From positions 434,001 to 498,000 of the forward strand of contig CAWJPF010000035.1 of assembly GCA_963844625.1 (NCBI GenBank): a DNA stretch of 64,000 nucleotides, given 5' to 3'. Position numbers and translations under genes: made by a program. The DNA comes from Palsa-504 sp963844625. GTDB lineage: Bacteria; Actinomycetota; Actinomycetes; Streptosporangiales; Streptosporangiaceae. Of this stretch, positions 8,553 through 16,905 are shown piece by piece; position 1 is the stretch's first letter, and every line of letters begins with the position of its first letter. The notes beneath the pieces are model-generated. The model was not told the DNA's origin. It saw nothing but the letters and a program-made list of their open reading frames with translations, and did no database searches.

Positions 8553-9664
8553 AAGTCGCGTTCGTGCTCGGCACAAGTACGGGGGGGACAGGGCGGCACG
8601 TCCGCATGCTCGCGGCGGGATGCGCGGCCCAGGGCCTGCCCGTCGAGGTGTGGGGTCCCGCGCAGACCGATCGTGACTTCGGGTTCGGTGATGTTGCCGG
8701 GGCCGGGTTCGCCGCGGTGGATATCGCGGACCGGCCAAGTGTGGCACGTGACCTGCGGACCATCGCGCGACTGCGCCGCCTGGCCGGCGCCTGGCGGCCC
8801 GGCGTGGTGCACGCGCACGGCCTGCGGGCCGGCGCGCTCAGCGCGATCGCGACGGCGCTCGTCCGGCCCACCGTGTACGACCCGCGGCCTGCGCTGATCG
8901 TGACCGTCCACAACGCGCCCGCCGCGGGCGGCCTTACCGGCGCGGTGTACCGCGTGCTCGAAATGATCGTCGCCCGCACCGCAAACTCCGTCCTGTGCGT
9001 CTCCCCGGACCTGGAAGAGCGGATGCGCGCGGCCGGCGGCCAACGCGTCGGCCGCGCCCTGGTCCCGGCGTCCCCCACCCCGGCTTTCCCTGTCCCGGTC
9101 TCCGCCGCCGCTCTGGGCTTCGATCAGGACCGTCCCGTGGTGCTGGCCGTCGGCCGGCTCGCCGCCCAGAAAGGGTTCGGCATCCTGCTCCAGGCCGCCA
9201 CCCGGTGGCGGGATCTGCGGCCCCGGCCCCTGCTCGTCATCGCGGGCGAAGGTCCGCTCGAGACCCAGCTCAGGGCTGAGGCGGACCGGCTGCGCCTCGA
9301 CGCCCGGTTCACCGGCCAGCGCGACGACGTGCCCGCGCTGCTGGCCGCCGCCGCCGTGTTCGTACTGCCCAGCCTCTGGGAGGGCCAGCCGCTCATCCTG
9401 CAGGAAGCGTTGCGCGCGGGCGTGCCGGTCGTGGCCACCCGCGTCGGCGGCACGCCCGTCCTCGCCGGCGAGGACGCCGCCCTGCTCGTCCCGCCCGGCG
9501 ACCCGGAGTCCCTGGCCGACGCGGTGCGGGCGGTACTCGCCGATCCCGGGCTCGAACACCGGCTGCGCCAGGCGGCCGCCGAGCGGGCCTGCGCGCTGCC
9601 GGCCGAAGACGACGCGGTGGCCGCGGCCCTCGCCGAATACGGCCGGCTCACCCGCCGGCGGTAG
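8549..9664 (+). CDS. GT4-family glycosyltransferase
   Basis: A 371-aa GT-B glycosyltransferase of family 4. The N-terminal half begins KVAFVLGTSTGGTGRHVRML, the glycine-rich acceptor loop; the C-terminal half has VVLAVGRLAAQKG, the nucleotide-sugar loop LVIAGEGPLE and the E-x7-E pair in SLWEGQPLILQEALRAG. The start is TTG 8549, since it shares bases with the murJ stop (TTGA) and gives the canonical N-terminus; an in-frame upstream opening would lie inside murJ. Substrate is unknown; by context the product could be an envelope glycolipid or polymer. The 3' end overlaps the convergent PadR gene by 17 nt. Confidence 0.85.
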   Translation: MKVAFVLGTSTGGTGRHVRMLAAGCAAQGLPVEVWGPAQTDRDFGFGDVAGAGFAAVDIADRPSVARDLRTIARLRRLAGAWRPGVVHAHGLRAGALSAIATALVRPTVYDPRPALIVTVHNAPAAGGLTGAVYRVLEMIVARTANSVLCVSPDLEERMRAAGGQRVGRALVPASPTPAFPVPVSAAALGFDQDRPVVLAVGRLAAQKGFGILLQAATRWRDLRPRPLLVIAGEGPLETQLRAEADRLRLDARFTGQRDDVPALLAAAAVFVLPSLWEGQPLILQEALRAGVPVVATRVGGTPVLAGEDAALLVPPGDPESLADAVRAVLADPGLEHRLRQAAAERACALPAEDDAVAAALAEYGRLTRRR

Positions 9665-10379
9665 CGGAGTGCGGCGCCGACGCGGGCAGGTCGGCCAGCA
9701 CGCGGCGCAGGTCACCGAACGTTCGTGCGTTCAGCGCCGCGGTAATCCGCTCGCCGAGTTCTTCGTAGGTGAGCCGGCCCTCGGTGTAGTGGTCGCGCAG
9801 CCGGGCCATGGCGTCCTCGCGGTCGGCTTCGGATGTCCGGATATGGTCATCGGCGGCCGGGTGAGCGGCGGCGCGCCTGAGGCGGCCGTCGGCGGCGTCC
9901 AGCCACCGGATCACCGAATCCAGCCTGAACAGCTGGGCGTCGATCGCCAGCATCAGACGCAGGTCGTCACCGGCCTCGTCCTGCTTGATCCTGGTCCACT
10001 GCTGCATCAGCTCCACTAGGCCACGACGGTGCACTTGGACCACCTCGTGCACGTCGGTACCTGGCACCCGCAGCGCTACCAGGATCTTCGCGGCCAGCTC
10101 ATCGTGCGGCCAGGCGGCCGGGTCGGGGAGCGTGTGCAGCCATCTGGCCAGCTCCCGTTCCCCGCCGGCGGTGATCCGGAACTCCTTCTCCGGGCCGTCC
10201 GTCCCGGCGACGCCTGACTCCACCAGCCCGTCGCGCTCCAACCGCCGCAGCGTCGTGTCCACCTGGGCCGCGGGCGGCGGGCGCGTCCAGCCGGCCCTCG
10301 TCTCGAGCGCTTCGCGGAGCTGCCGGCTGTTCCCGGGTCCCCCGCTCAGCAGCACCAGCAGGGCATACCGGATACTCAC
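9648..10379 (-). CDS. PadR-family regulator fused to a DUF1707 domain
   Basis: About 243 aa. Residues 1-80 are a PadR winged helix (SIRYALLVLLSGGPGNSRQLRE, LRRLERDGLVES, FRITAGGERELARWL), residues 90-160 a helical domain nearly identical in places to the PadR at 13742-14323 (VPGTDVHEV, RGLVELMQQWTRIKQDEAG). Residues about 178-232 match DUF1707: RTSEADREDAMARLRDHYTEGRL, TYEELGERI. DUF1707 usually occurs on small membrane or secreted-signal-related proteins; its fusion to PadR is unusual. Start GTG 10379 matches the sister protein. It is last in the operon behind the ABC transporter and is probably its regulator. Confidence 0.82.
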   Translation of the reverse strand: MSIRYALLVLLSGGPGNSRQLREALETRAGWTRPPPAAQVDTTLRRLERDGLVESGVAGTDGPEKEFRITAGGERELARWLHTLPDPAAWPHDELAAKILVALRVPGTDVHEVVQVHRRGLVELMQQWTRIKQDEAGDDLRLMLAIDAQLFRLDSVIRWLDAADGRLRRAAAHPAADDHIRTSEADREDAMARLRDHYTEGRLTYEELGERITAALNARTFGDLRRVLADLPASAPHSATAGG

Positions 10380-10404
10380 GACGTCGCACACCCCGGCCCC
10401 GTGG

Positions 10405-12940
10405 TCACTCGATCGGCTGACGGCCGAGGGTGGACGGTTCCCGCCCGGCCAGCAGCCAGCCGGCGACCACCGCGACCAGCGGCATGCCGATGAGAATGAT
10501 CAGCAGGTTCTCCGTGGGGACGCTGGACAGCTCGGACAGGCCGTCGAGCGGGTTGTCCCAGGAATAGGCGATCGCGGCGACGTAGGCCGCCATCGTGCCG
10601 AGCACGGCACCGAGCAGGGCGAGGGCGCCGGCCGTGGCGGCGGTGAGATTGCGGCGGGTCAGGCTGCCGGCCCCGGTGGCGGCCAGCGTGCGCAGGTCGC
10701 CGGCGGTCTCGCTGCGGATGAGGCCGATCGACATGGCCAGGATGCCCAGGGCGAGCGCGATCCCGAACACCGTGGCCCAGTTGAGGATCTCCGCCGAGGA
10801 AGGTGCGCTCGACTTCGTCTCGATGCTCAGGCCCGCCGCGGCCGCGGTGAGCCTGGCGTTGGTGATCTGCGCGGCGGTGGGCGGGTTCGGGGTCTGGATG
10901 AGCCACCCGGCCGCGCTGGCCTTCAGGCCGAGCTGGTGCATGGCGTGCTCGGTGATCACGGTGTTCGGGGCCGACGTGCCGGACGGAAGGGCGCTGACCT
11001 CCTGGATCACCGGATTGGCCACGCAGCTGCCGGCCGGGCAGGGGTAGCTCTGCGGGCCGTTGCCTGGACCGTTGCCGCCGCCCGGCCCGATATTGTCCTG
11101 GGGGCCTTTGCCGTAGCTGAGCTGCATGCGGGAGATGCCGGACAGCCCGGGCCGCATGCTGAGGATGTCCGCCGCGGGGTCGACCTGAGAAGCCTTGATC
11201 CCGAAGGCCTGCAGCAGCTGCGGGGTGGCCACGTACACCGGTCCGGACCAGCTACGTCCGGTCGCGGCGTGTACGAGCGAGGCGCCGGTCTGGTCGAGCT
11301 GGATGACGTCGTGCGAGCCGAGCGCGGCCGCAATCCCGCCTGCGGCCGCCGCCATGGACTGCTCGCTTTCCGGCGCGGTCCCGCTGGATCCGTTGCCCGG
11401 CCCGCCGGGTCCGCCGCCGCCGTACGCGCCGTTGGGCGTGTAGACGATGACCTGGTTCGACGCCAGGTTCGGCCCCGCATAGTCGAGGACGTTCCCGTAC
11501 CGCTCCGCGGTCAGGACGCAGACGAGGGCGGCGATCAGCACGCCGAGGCTGATGGCCGCGAGGGCGGAGCCTGAGCGTGCCCGGTAGCGGACCAGGTCGC
11601 GCAGGGCCAGGCGCACCGCGATCGGGGCCCGCTGGCCGAGCCTGGCCAGCACCACCAGGCCGAAGGGGGAGAGCAGGATGACCGCCGCGATGAGCGTGAC
11701 GAAGCCGAAGACGAGCTCGGGTGCTCCGCCGCCGCCGGATTGCTTGCCGGTGTAGGAGAACAAGACCGCGGAGATCACGATGAGGACGACGCCGGGTATG
11801 GCCGAGCGGTGGACTCGCTTCGGCGGAGCCTGGCCGCCCGGACAGGGCGGTCACGATCGGGACCCTGGTGATCGAGCGGGCCGGGCGTGCGGCCGCGAGG
11901 TAGGTGGCGATGACGGCCAGCGCCATCGCGGGCCCGATGACGTTCCACGGCAGCTGGAACGCCCCGATCACGTGATGGGAGCTCGACTCGACGCTCGGCC
12001 GGTAGGCCAGCCAGGCGGCCAGGCCAAGGACGGCCCCGGCCAGCGCGCCGACGACACCCACCAGGGCGCCGTTGGCCCGGACCACGAGACGGATGTTCCT
12101 ATCGGTCGCGCCGAGGGCGCCGAGCATCCCCAGGGAGCGCAGCCGGCGCTGCGCCAGCACGGTGAAGCCGCCCACCGCCACCAGGGCGATGAGGATCATG
12201 CCGACCGTCGCCAGCGCGAGCACGATGGTCTCGGGGTTGAGCGGGTTGCCCGCCGCCGCCGACCGCACGCTCTGCACGTTCGGCCCGAGCGAGGCGGGAT
12301 CGACCCCGGGGGCGTCGAACAGCACAGTGACCTGGGTCGGCGCACTGACCTGGCCCGGCACGACGAGGGCGAACTCGTCGAGCAAGCTCTGCGGGTTCTC
12401 GACGATGCCGACCACCTGACGCGTCTGCCCGCCCTGGTGCCAGCGGTCACCGATCGTGAGATCGAAGGTGGAGGCTACGCCGCTGGTCACGGCCACCTGG
12501 CCGGGATCAGCCGGGTAGTGCCCGGCGACCAGGGAGAGCATCGGCTGGCCGAATGGGCCGTGCGGGTTCTGGGCGCGCAGGTCATAGGTGTTGATCGAGC
12601 CGGGGACGGCCACGGCCTGGTTCTCGATGACGTCGACGTGGCCGAAGCGCTGCTGCAGCGCGGCGATCTGGCTGGCCACGCGCGGGCCGCCGCTCTGGAA
12701 CGTGGCCAGGTCGGTGGCGGTGCCGAAACCCGCGTTGGCGGGGGGCGGCGTGTTGGTCGCCACCGCCGCCCCGAGGACGGTCGCGCCCACCGCGACGATG
12801 ATGAGCGCCAGGACCAGCAGCTGCTGGCGCCACTCACGGCGGAACATCCGCCATGCCCAGTGGATTACCGCGCGCCGGGCCGGAAGACCCCCGTTTCCGG
12901 CTCCCGCCTGGGAAGGGCGCTCGCGCAGGGCGGTGCTCAC
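10405..12940 (-). pseudogene. FtsX-type ABC transporter permease, frameshifted
   Basis: A MacB/FtsX-like permease of about 844 aa, split between two frames. The N-terminal part has a first helix (about residues 40-62, LLVLALIIVAVGATVLG), a large extracytoplasmic domain and helices leading to AARPARSITRVPIVTALSG. The frame changes at about 11826-11843 (one extra or two missing bases in GGGCGGCCAGG). The C-terminal part resumes with PPKRVHRSAIPGVVLIVIS, a second extracytoplasmic domain with Gly/Pro/Asn-rich stretches, and the closing FtsX helices. The gene starts with GTG inside the GTGA overlap with the ATPase stop. Such permeases handle lipoproteins, peptides or lipids; the cargo is unknown. 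Conservation of both halves argues for an indel error. Confidence 0.83.
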
Positions 12941-13698
12941 TGGCCCGGGCCAGACACGCGGGGGCCTCCGGGGGGTCGTCCGCCCGGGGCCGTACTGAGC
13001 AATGACTCGGGACCGGGCCGGGGGGCGGTCTGGTCGATCACGCGCCCGTCACGCAGGAACACCACCCGGTCGGCCCACGAGGCCAGCTGCGCGTCGTGGG
13101 TTACCACCACGGCGGCCACGCCACGCTTGCACGCGTCGTGGATCAGCCGCATGACCGCCTCCGCGTTCACCGAGTCCAGCGCCCCGGACGGCTCGTCGGC
13201 CAGCAGCAGGCGGCGTTCCCCGGCCACCGCGCGGGCGATCGCCACCCGCTGCCGCTCTCCGCCGGACAGCTCATCGGGGAACCGGGACGACCGCTCGCCC
13301 AGGCCGAGTCCCTCCAGCGCGCGCAGGCCGGCCGCGCGGGCCTTCCCGGCGCCCATGCCGTCGAGTTCCAGGGGCAGGGCGACGTTCTCCGCCGCGGTCA
13401 GCCCGGGCAGCAGGTTGAAATCCTGGAACACGTACCCGACCGTGCGGCGCCGCATCCGGGCCTTGTCGTTGCGTGACATCCCCGACAGCGCCACGCCCCC
13501 GACCAGCACCTCCCCGTCGGTCGGGTCCTCCAGGCTCCCGGCGATGGTCAGCAGGGTGGACTTGCCTGAGCCACTCGGGCCCATCACCGCCACCATGGCC
13601 CCCGCCTCGACCGACAAGTCCACGCCGCGCAGCGCCTGCACCTCGGCTGCGCCCTGCCCGTAGATCTTCGACACTCTTCGCAGTTCCAGTACGGTCAT
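12937..13698 (-). CDS. ABC transporter ATP-binding protein (MacB/LolD type)
   Basis: A 253-aa ATPase with Walker A GPSGSGKST, Q-loop FQDFNLL, signature LSGGERQR, Walker B LLLADEPSG and the switch His in VVVTHDAQ. The sequence is typical of the MacB/LolD branch that energises FtsX-type permeases, here the next gene. ATG 13698 is chosen over the longer opening because it has a GGGGG Shine-Dalgarno-like run 7 nt upstream and yields the canonical MTVLELRRVSKIYG start. The stop overlaps the permease GTG. The Pro/Gly-rich tail of about 25 residues is unusual but poorly conserved in this family. Confidence 0.92.
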   Translation of the reverse strand: MTVLELRRVSKIYGQGAAEVQALRGVDLSVEAGAMVAVMGPSGSGKSTLLTIAGSLEDPTDGEVLVGGVALSGMSRNDKARMRRRTVGYVFQDFNLLPGLTAAENVALPLELDGMGAGKARAAGLRALEGLGLGERSSRFPDELSGGERQRVAIARAVAGERRLLLADEPSGALDSVNAEAVMRLIHDACKRGVAAVVVTHDAQLASWADRVVFLRDGRVIDQTAPRPGPESLLSTAPGGRPPGGPRVSGPGQ

Positions 13699-13741
13699 CG
13701 CCGTACCCCCGTTTCGTTTTCGCGCTCTAGATCCGGCCCGC

Positions 13742-14323
13742 TCATAACGGCATTCCCATCCTGAGCCGCCGCCTCGGCAGCGCCGCCGGAGCAGGCTGCG
13801 GAGGGTCAACGGCGGCGCGCTTGAGGCGCCCGTCAGCGGAGTCCAGCCACCGGATGACCGCATCCAGCCGGAACAGCTCCGCGTCGACCACCAGCGCCAG
13901 GTTCAGGTCGAACCCGGCTTCGTCCTCTTTGATCCTGGTCCACTGCTGCATCAGCTCTACCAGGTAGCGGCGGTGTGCCTGGATCACCTCGTGCACGTCC
14001 GTGCCGGGTACCCGCACCGCCACCAGCACCTTCATGACCAGCTCGTCACGCGGCGGGGAGGCCAGGTCCGGTGGCGTGCGCAGCCACCGGGTCAGCTCCG
14101 CCGCGCCTTCGACGGTGATCCGGAACCCCTTCTGCGGCCCGTCGTCCCCGGTGTCCTCGGCTTCCACCAGCCCGTCGCGCTCGAGCCGCTGCAGCGTCGT
14201 GTACACCTGCCCCACGTTCAGCGGCCACACCTCGCCGGTCCGCGCCTCGAACTCCTCGCGCAGCTGCAGCCCGTACTTGGGCCCTTCGCTGAGCAGCGCG
14301 AGCAACGCATGCCGGACGCTCAT
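13742..14323 (-). CDS. PadR-family transcriptional regulator
   Basis: A 193-aa PadR protein: winged helix at residues 1-85 (SVRHALLALLSEGPKYGLQLRE, QVYTTLQRLERDGLVE) and a C-terminal helical dimerisation domain. It heads the operon padR - ABC ATPase - permease - padR/DUF1707 and likely represses it, as PadR proteins beside efflux genes usually do. A perfect ATACT-n-AGTAT palindrome lies 34-44 bp upstream of its start. It shares long near-identical blocks with the PadR at 9648-10379, so the two are recent paralogues; this one lacks DUF1707 and instead ends in a Pro/Arg-rich tail. Confidence 0.9.
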   Translation of the reverse strand: MSVRHALLALLSEGPKYGLQLREEFEARTGEVWPLNVGQVYTTLQRLERDGLVEAEDTGDDGPQKGFRITVEGAAELTRWLRTPPDLASPPRDELVMKVLVAVRVPGTDVHEVIQAHRRYLVELMQQWTRIKEDEAGFDLNLALVVDAELFRLDAVIRWLDSADGRLKRAAVDPPQPAPAALPRRRLRMGMPL

Positions 14324-14356
14324 CCGGTCGCCCCATCAAGCATCATACCCAGCATG

Positions 14357-14367
14357 ATACTGAGTAT
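14357..14367. promoter_or_regulatory. Probable PadR operator
   Basis: ATACT-g-AGTAT is a perfect odd palindrome just upstream of padR, inside a locally A+T-rich segment (14341-14370) that also carries CATCATAC and CATGATAC half-site-like copies. Position and symmetry suit autoregulation by the adjacent PadR; this is inferred. Confidence 0.55.
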
Positions 14368-14485
14368 AGAGGCGATCCGCTACCCGGATTTCCTTACGAA
14401 CCGGTCTTTCCTGTTCGGGCGGCCCGGGTTCAGGCTGAGCGGGCGATATTCTCCTCGACTCGACCGCGGCCAGAACCTGCGCTGG

Positions 14486-15328
14486 CTACACCCGGCTCCA
14501 CTCGATCTTCAGCCCGCGCCCCTGCGCGCGTCCGGCCTCGGCGGCGGGCTGGCGGGTGGACGGGTCCAGCGGGTTCGTGCCCATCGCCGCCCACGACGCC
14601 TCGTCCGGCCCGACGACCGCGACCTCGGCGCCTCCGGCCCGCAGCTCCGCCATGGCCTGGGTCAGCGGCTTTTCAACCGGGAACAGGTCGACGTTCGCCA
14701 GCGGCGCGATCACGAGCACCCGTGACGCACCGGCCGCGTAGTCGGCGTTCTCCCCGGAGCGCACGCCGCCGTCTATGTAGCGGCGCCCGCCGATCGTCAC
14801 GGGCGGCCACACGCCTGGTACGGCGCAGCTCGCCGCGACGGCGTCGACCAGGCTGACGCCTGAGGAGTTGTCGAACACCCGCGGCTCACCGCTGTCGGCA
14901 TCCACCGCGACGATCTTCAGGGCCCAGGCGGGCCACTCGTGCGACGGCAGCCGTGACTCGATCGCCGCGCGTCGTTCCTGCGCCGGCACGGTCGCGGCGC
15001 TGAGCGCGAACCTGCCCGCCGCACGCCGGATTTCCGGGACCGTGGTGGCGCCCTGCATCGCGGCGGCGACCCGCGTACCGAAGCTCTCCAGATCCAGGTC
15101 CGCCATGATCTCGGCAGCCTGCCGCTCTGGCTCGACCTGCCGCGCGTACAGTTCCTCCAGGCTCAGCCCGCTCCCCAGCTGCGCCGCGACGGTGGAGCCC
15201 GCCGACGTTCCCACGATCAGGTCAGCCTGCGTGACGTCCTGACCCGCGTCGGCCAGCCCCGCCAGCAGCCCAGTGATCCACGCGATCCCAGCGACACCTC
15301 CGCCGCCTAGCACCAGCGCCTCAGTCAT
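14486..15328 (-). CDS. Patatin-like phospholipase
   Basis: A 280-aa patatin-fold hydrolase. The oxyanion loop LVLGGGGVAGIAW opens the protein, the catalytic Ser is in GTSAG (about residue 42) and the catalytic Asp in the DGGVRSGENAD block, giving the Ser-Asp dyad of the family. It lacks a signal peptide and should be cytoplasmic; substrates are probably acyl lipids but cannot be specified. ATG 15328 has GAGGACGGGA just upstream and places the glycine loop near the N-terminus, so it is preferred over the ATG at 15358. Confidence 0.88.
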   Translation of the reverse strand: MTEALVLGGGGVAGIAWITGLLAGLADAGQDVTQADLIVGTSAGSTVAAQLGSGLSLEELYARQVEPERQAAEIMADLDLESFGTRVAAAMQGATTVPEIRRAAGRFALSAATVPAQERRAAIESRLPSHEWPAWALKIVAVDADSGEPRVFDNSSGVSLVDAVAASCAVPGVWPPVTIGGRRYIDGGVRSGENADYAAGASRVLVIAPLANVDLFPVEKPLTQAMAELRAGGAEVAVVGPDEASWAAMGTNPLDPSTRQPAAEAGRAQGRGLKIEWSRV

Positions 15329-15394
15329 GTCCCGTCCTCGCCCCGTCGACGTGTTCATGAGAACTCTAGTAAGGGACGGTGGGCGCGAGTCACC

Positions 15395-16153
15395 TCAGGC
15401 GGGGACTGAATCTGGCTTGAGGCGGTCGGCTGGCCGCGGGGAGACCGGCGAGTCGGCCAGGATGGCCTCGCCCTTGACCAGCCACGAAAAGCCGAACGCG
15501 ACGATCGCGAGGGCCTCGAACCAGAACAGCCATTGCGTGACCGCCTTGACCGAATCCGGCCAGTAATTCTGCACGAAGGCGAGGACCACGCCCGCCAGGA
15601 TCAGCCAGGCGCACAACGAGTAGATCCGGTCCCTTGTCTTTTTCCTGTCGGTCCGGACGTTTTCCGGATCGGCGTACCTGAAGAGCAGGGCCAGACCTAG
15701 GCGTTTAATGACCTGTAGCCAGCCGGGCTTCCCGCCTGCACCGGCCGCCGCCTTTGTCTGAGTGAACTGGAGCGACATCAGGGCCAGTGACACCAAGGCC
15801 ACTCCGGCAACATACGGGTGGACCCGGCCGACCCACGCCGGGCTGAAAGACGGGTCAGACGTCGGCAGGAAGGCCACCCCGATGGCCGCGCCGCCCGCGA
15901 CGTTAGTAATCCAGGAATCGAGGCGATCGTATCCGTTGTACGTGATAAGGAACGCGCCGAGTATGCACAGCGATGCGACCAGGACGTTGCGCATCGGCGA
16001 ATAGTAGTAACCGCTCACGGAATACGGCACGGCGTGGCCGAAGGCGATCACCCCCAGACGCAGGACGACAGGCAGCAAGATGGCGATGATCCCCACCGTC
16101 CTGCGCAGGTTCATGTACGAGATGACGTAGCTGCCGGATTCTCCTTGGCTCAT
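15395..16153 (-). CDS. Hypothetical multi-pass membrane protein (DUF998-like)
   Basis: A 252-aa protein with about six hydrophobic segments, including RRTVGIIAILLPVVLRLGVI, VLVASLCILGAFLITYNGY, VAGVALVSLALMSLQF and LCAWLILAGVVLAFVQNYW. The YYYSPMRNVLVASLCILG and GYDRLD motifs recall DUF998-type membrane proteins. No catalytic motif is apparent. ATG 16153 is chosen since upstream codons to 16252 are low-complexity and poorly membrane-like. It is on the same strand as the patatin gene 66 bp downstream; no functional link is evident. Confidence 0.62.
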   Translation of the reverse strand: MSQGESGSYVISYMNLRRTVGIIAILLPVVLRLGVIAFGHAVPYSVSGYYYSPMRNVLVASLCILGAFLITYNGYDRLDSWITNVAGGAAIGVAFLPTSDPSFSPAWVGRVHPYVAGVALVSLALMSLQFTQTKAAAGAGGKPGWLQVIKRLGLALLFRYADPENVRTDRKKTRDRIYSLCAWLILAGVVLAFVQNYWPDSVKAVTQWLFWFEALAIVAFGFSWLVKGEAILADSPVSPRPADRLKPDSVPA

Positions 16154-16305
16154 CTGCCCGCCGCCTTCCCCAGCCTGATCACACTGTTGATCACGCTCCT
16201 CACTGAGCACGGGGGGCGGAGGTTCCGGCCTGATACACCCGTGCGCCGACACGATTTGGTCAAGAAGTGCTGGTCACCATCGGCCCTGGGTGAGAAGATG
16301 GGGGT

Positions 16306-16659
16306 ATGAGTATTGGCGCGGATAACCGGATGCGGCAGTTCGTCGCGGCCTGGGACGCCGCCACGACCGTGGTGGCCGAGTGGGCGGAGCGGACCTCGGC
16401 GGTGACCGTCGAGTCGTTCCATAAGCTCACCAACGACCCGGCCGTTCGTGCGGTGATCGACGGATGGCGCATCGGGCCGGTCTGGGCCCGGCGTTACTGT
16501 GACTGCCGCTGCGCTAAGTCACACCCCGATGATGTCGGGGTGTGTGACGGGCACGCGGTGATCATGAGGCGAGTCACCACGGACCAGGACGGTGACGTGG
16601 ATGTGCCGCTGTGCGCACCGTGCGCCGTGGCCCAGGGGGTCGCGGAGCAGTCCAGGTAA
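16306..16659 (+). CDS. Small Cys-rich hypothetical protein
   Basis: A 117-aa soluble protein with a Cys/His cluster in its second half: YCDCRCAKSH, CDGHAV and CAPCAVAQG. Paired Cys and His spacing suggests a structural metal site, probably zinc. The N-terminal half is helical without a recognised domain. It is divergent from the membrane-protein gene and starts 9 nt before the next gene ends its leader, so it may be co-expressed with the DUF3099 gene. I do not recognise a function. Confidence 0.6.
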   Translation: MSIGADNRMRQFVAAWDAATTVVAEWAERTSAVTVESFHKLTNDPAVRAVIDGWRIGPVWARRYCDCRCAKSHPDDVGVCDGHAVIMRRVTTDQDGDVDVPLCAPCAVAQGVAEQSR

Positions 16660-16667
16660 CCCTGGTC

Positions 16668-16898
16668 ATGCCGGGCGGCGAACAGGACGGGCCCGGACCG
16701 CAGCCTTCTCGTCACGACAAGCGTCTTTACTTCCTGCTCATGACGATCTGCATCGGCTTGTTCGTTCTTGCCTGGGCGGTCGTGGAGCGGTACTCGGTGG
16801 TCGCGGCGGTTATCTTGTCCGTGGTGGCGCTGGTCATTCCGCCGTTCGCCGCGATCATCGCGAACGTGGCCAGCGCCACCGACCGCCGCCGTCCCTGA
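16668..16898 (+). CDS. DUF3099-like small membrane protein
   Basis: A 76-aa protein with two adjacent membrane helices: RLYFLLMTICIGLFVLAWAV and VVAAVILSVVALVIPPFAAI. The layout (charged N-terminus, two helices, PPFAAIIAN, short basic tail) fits DUF3099, a conserved actinobacterial family of unknown function. ATG 16668, 9 bp past the preceding stop, gives the family's length; the longer opening from 16611 would overlap the upstream gene. Its 3' end is convergent with the glycerate kinase gene. Confidence 0.65.
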   Translation: MPGGEQDGPGPQPSRHDKRLYFLLMTICIGLFVLAWAVVERYSVVAAVILSVVALVIPPFAAIIANVASATDRRRP

Positions 16899-16905
16899 CG
16901 TGCGG

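Noticed and set aside
7260..9715. Long minus-strand frames opposite murJ and the GT4 gene
   Set aside because: They are Arg/Pro/Gly-rich, lack domains and lie opposite conserved proteins.
9985..11574. 529-codon plus-strand frame opposite PadR and the permease
   Set aside because: Composition is typical of antisense frames and no motif is present.
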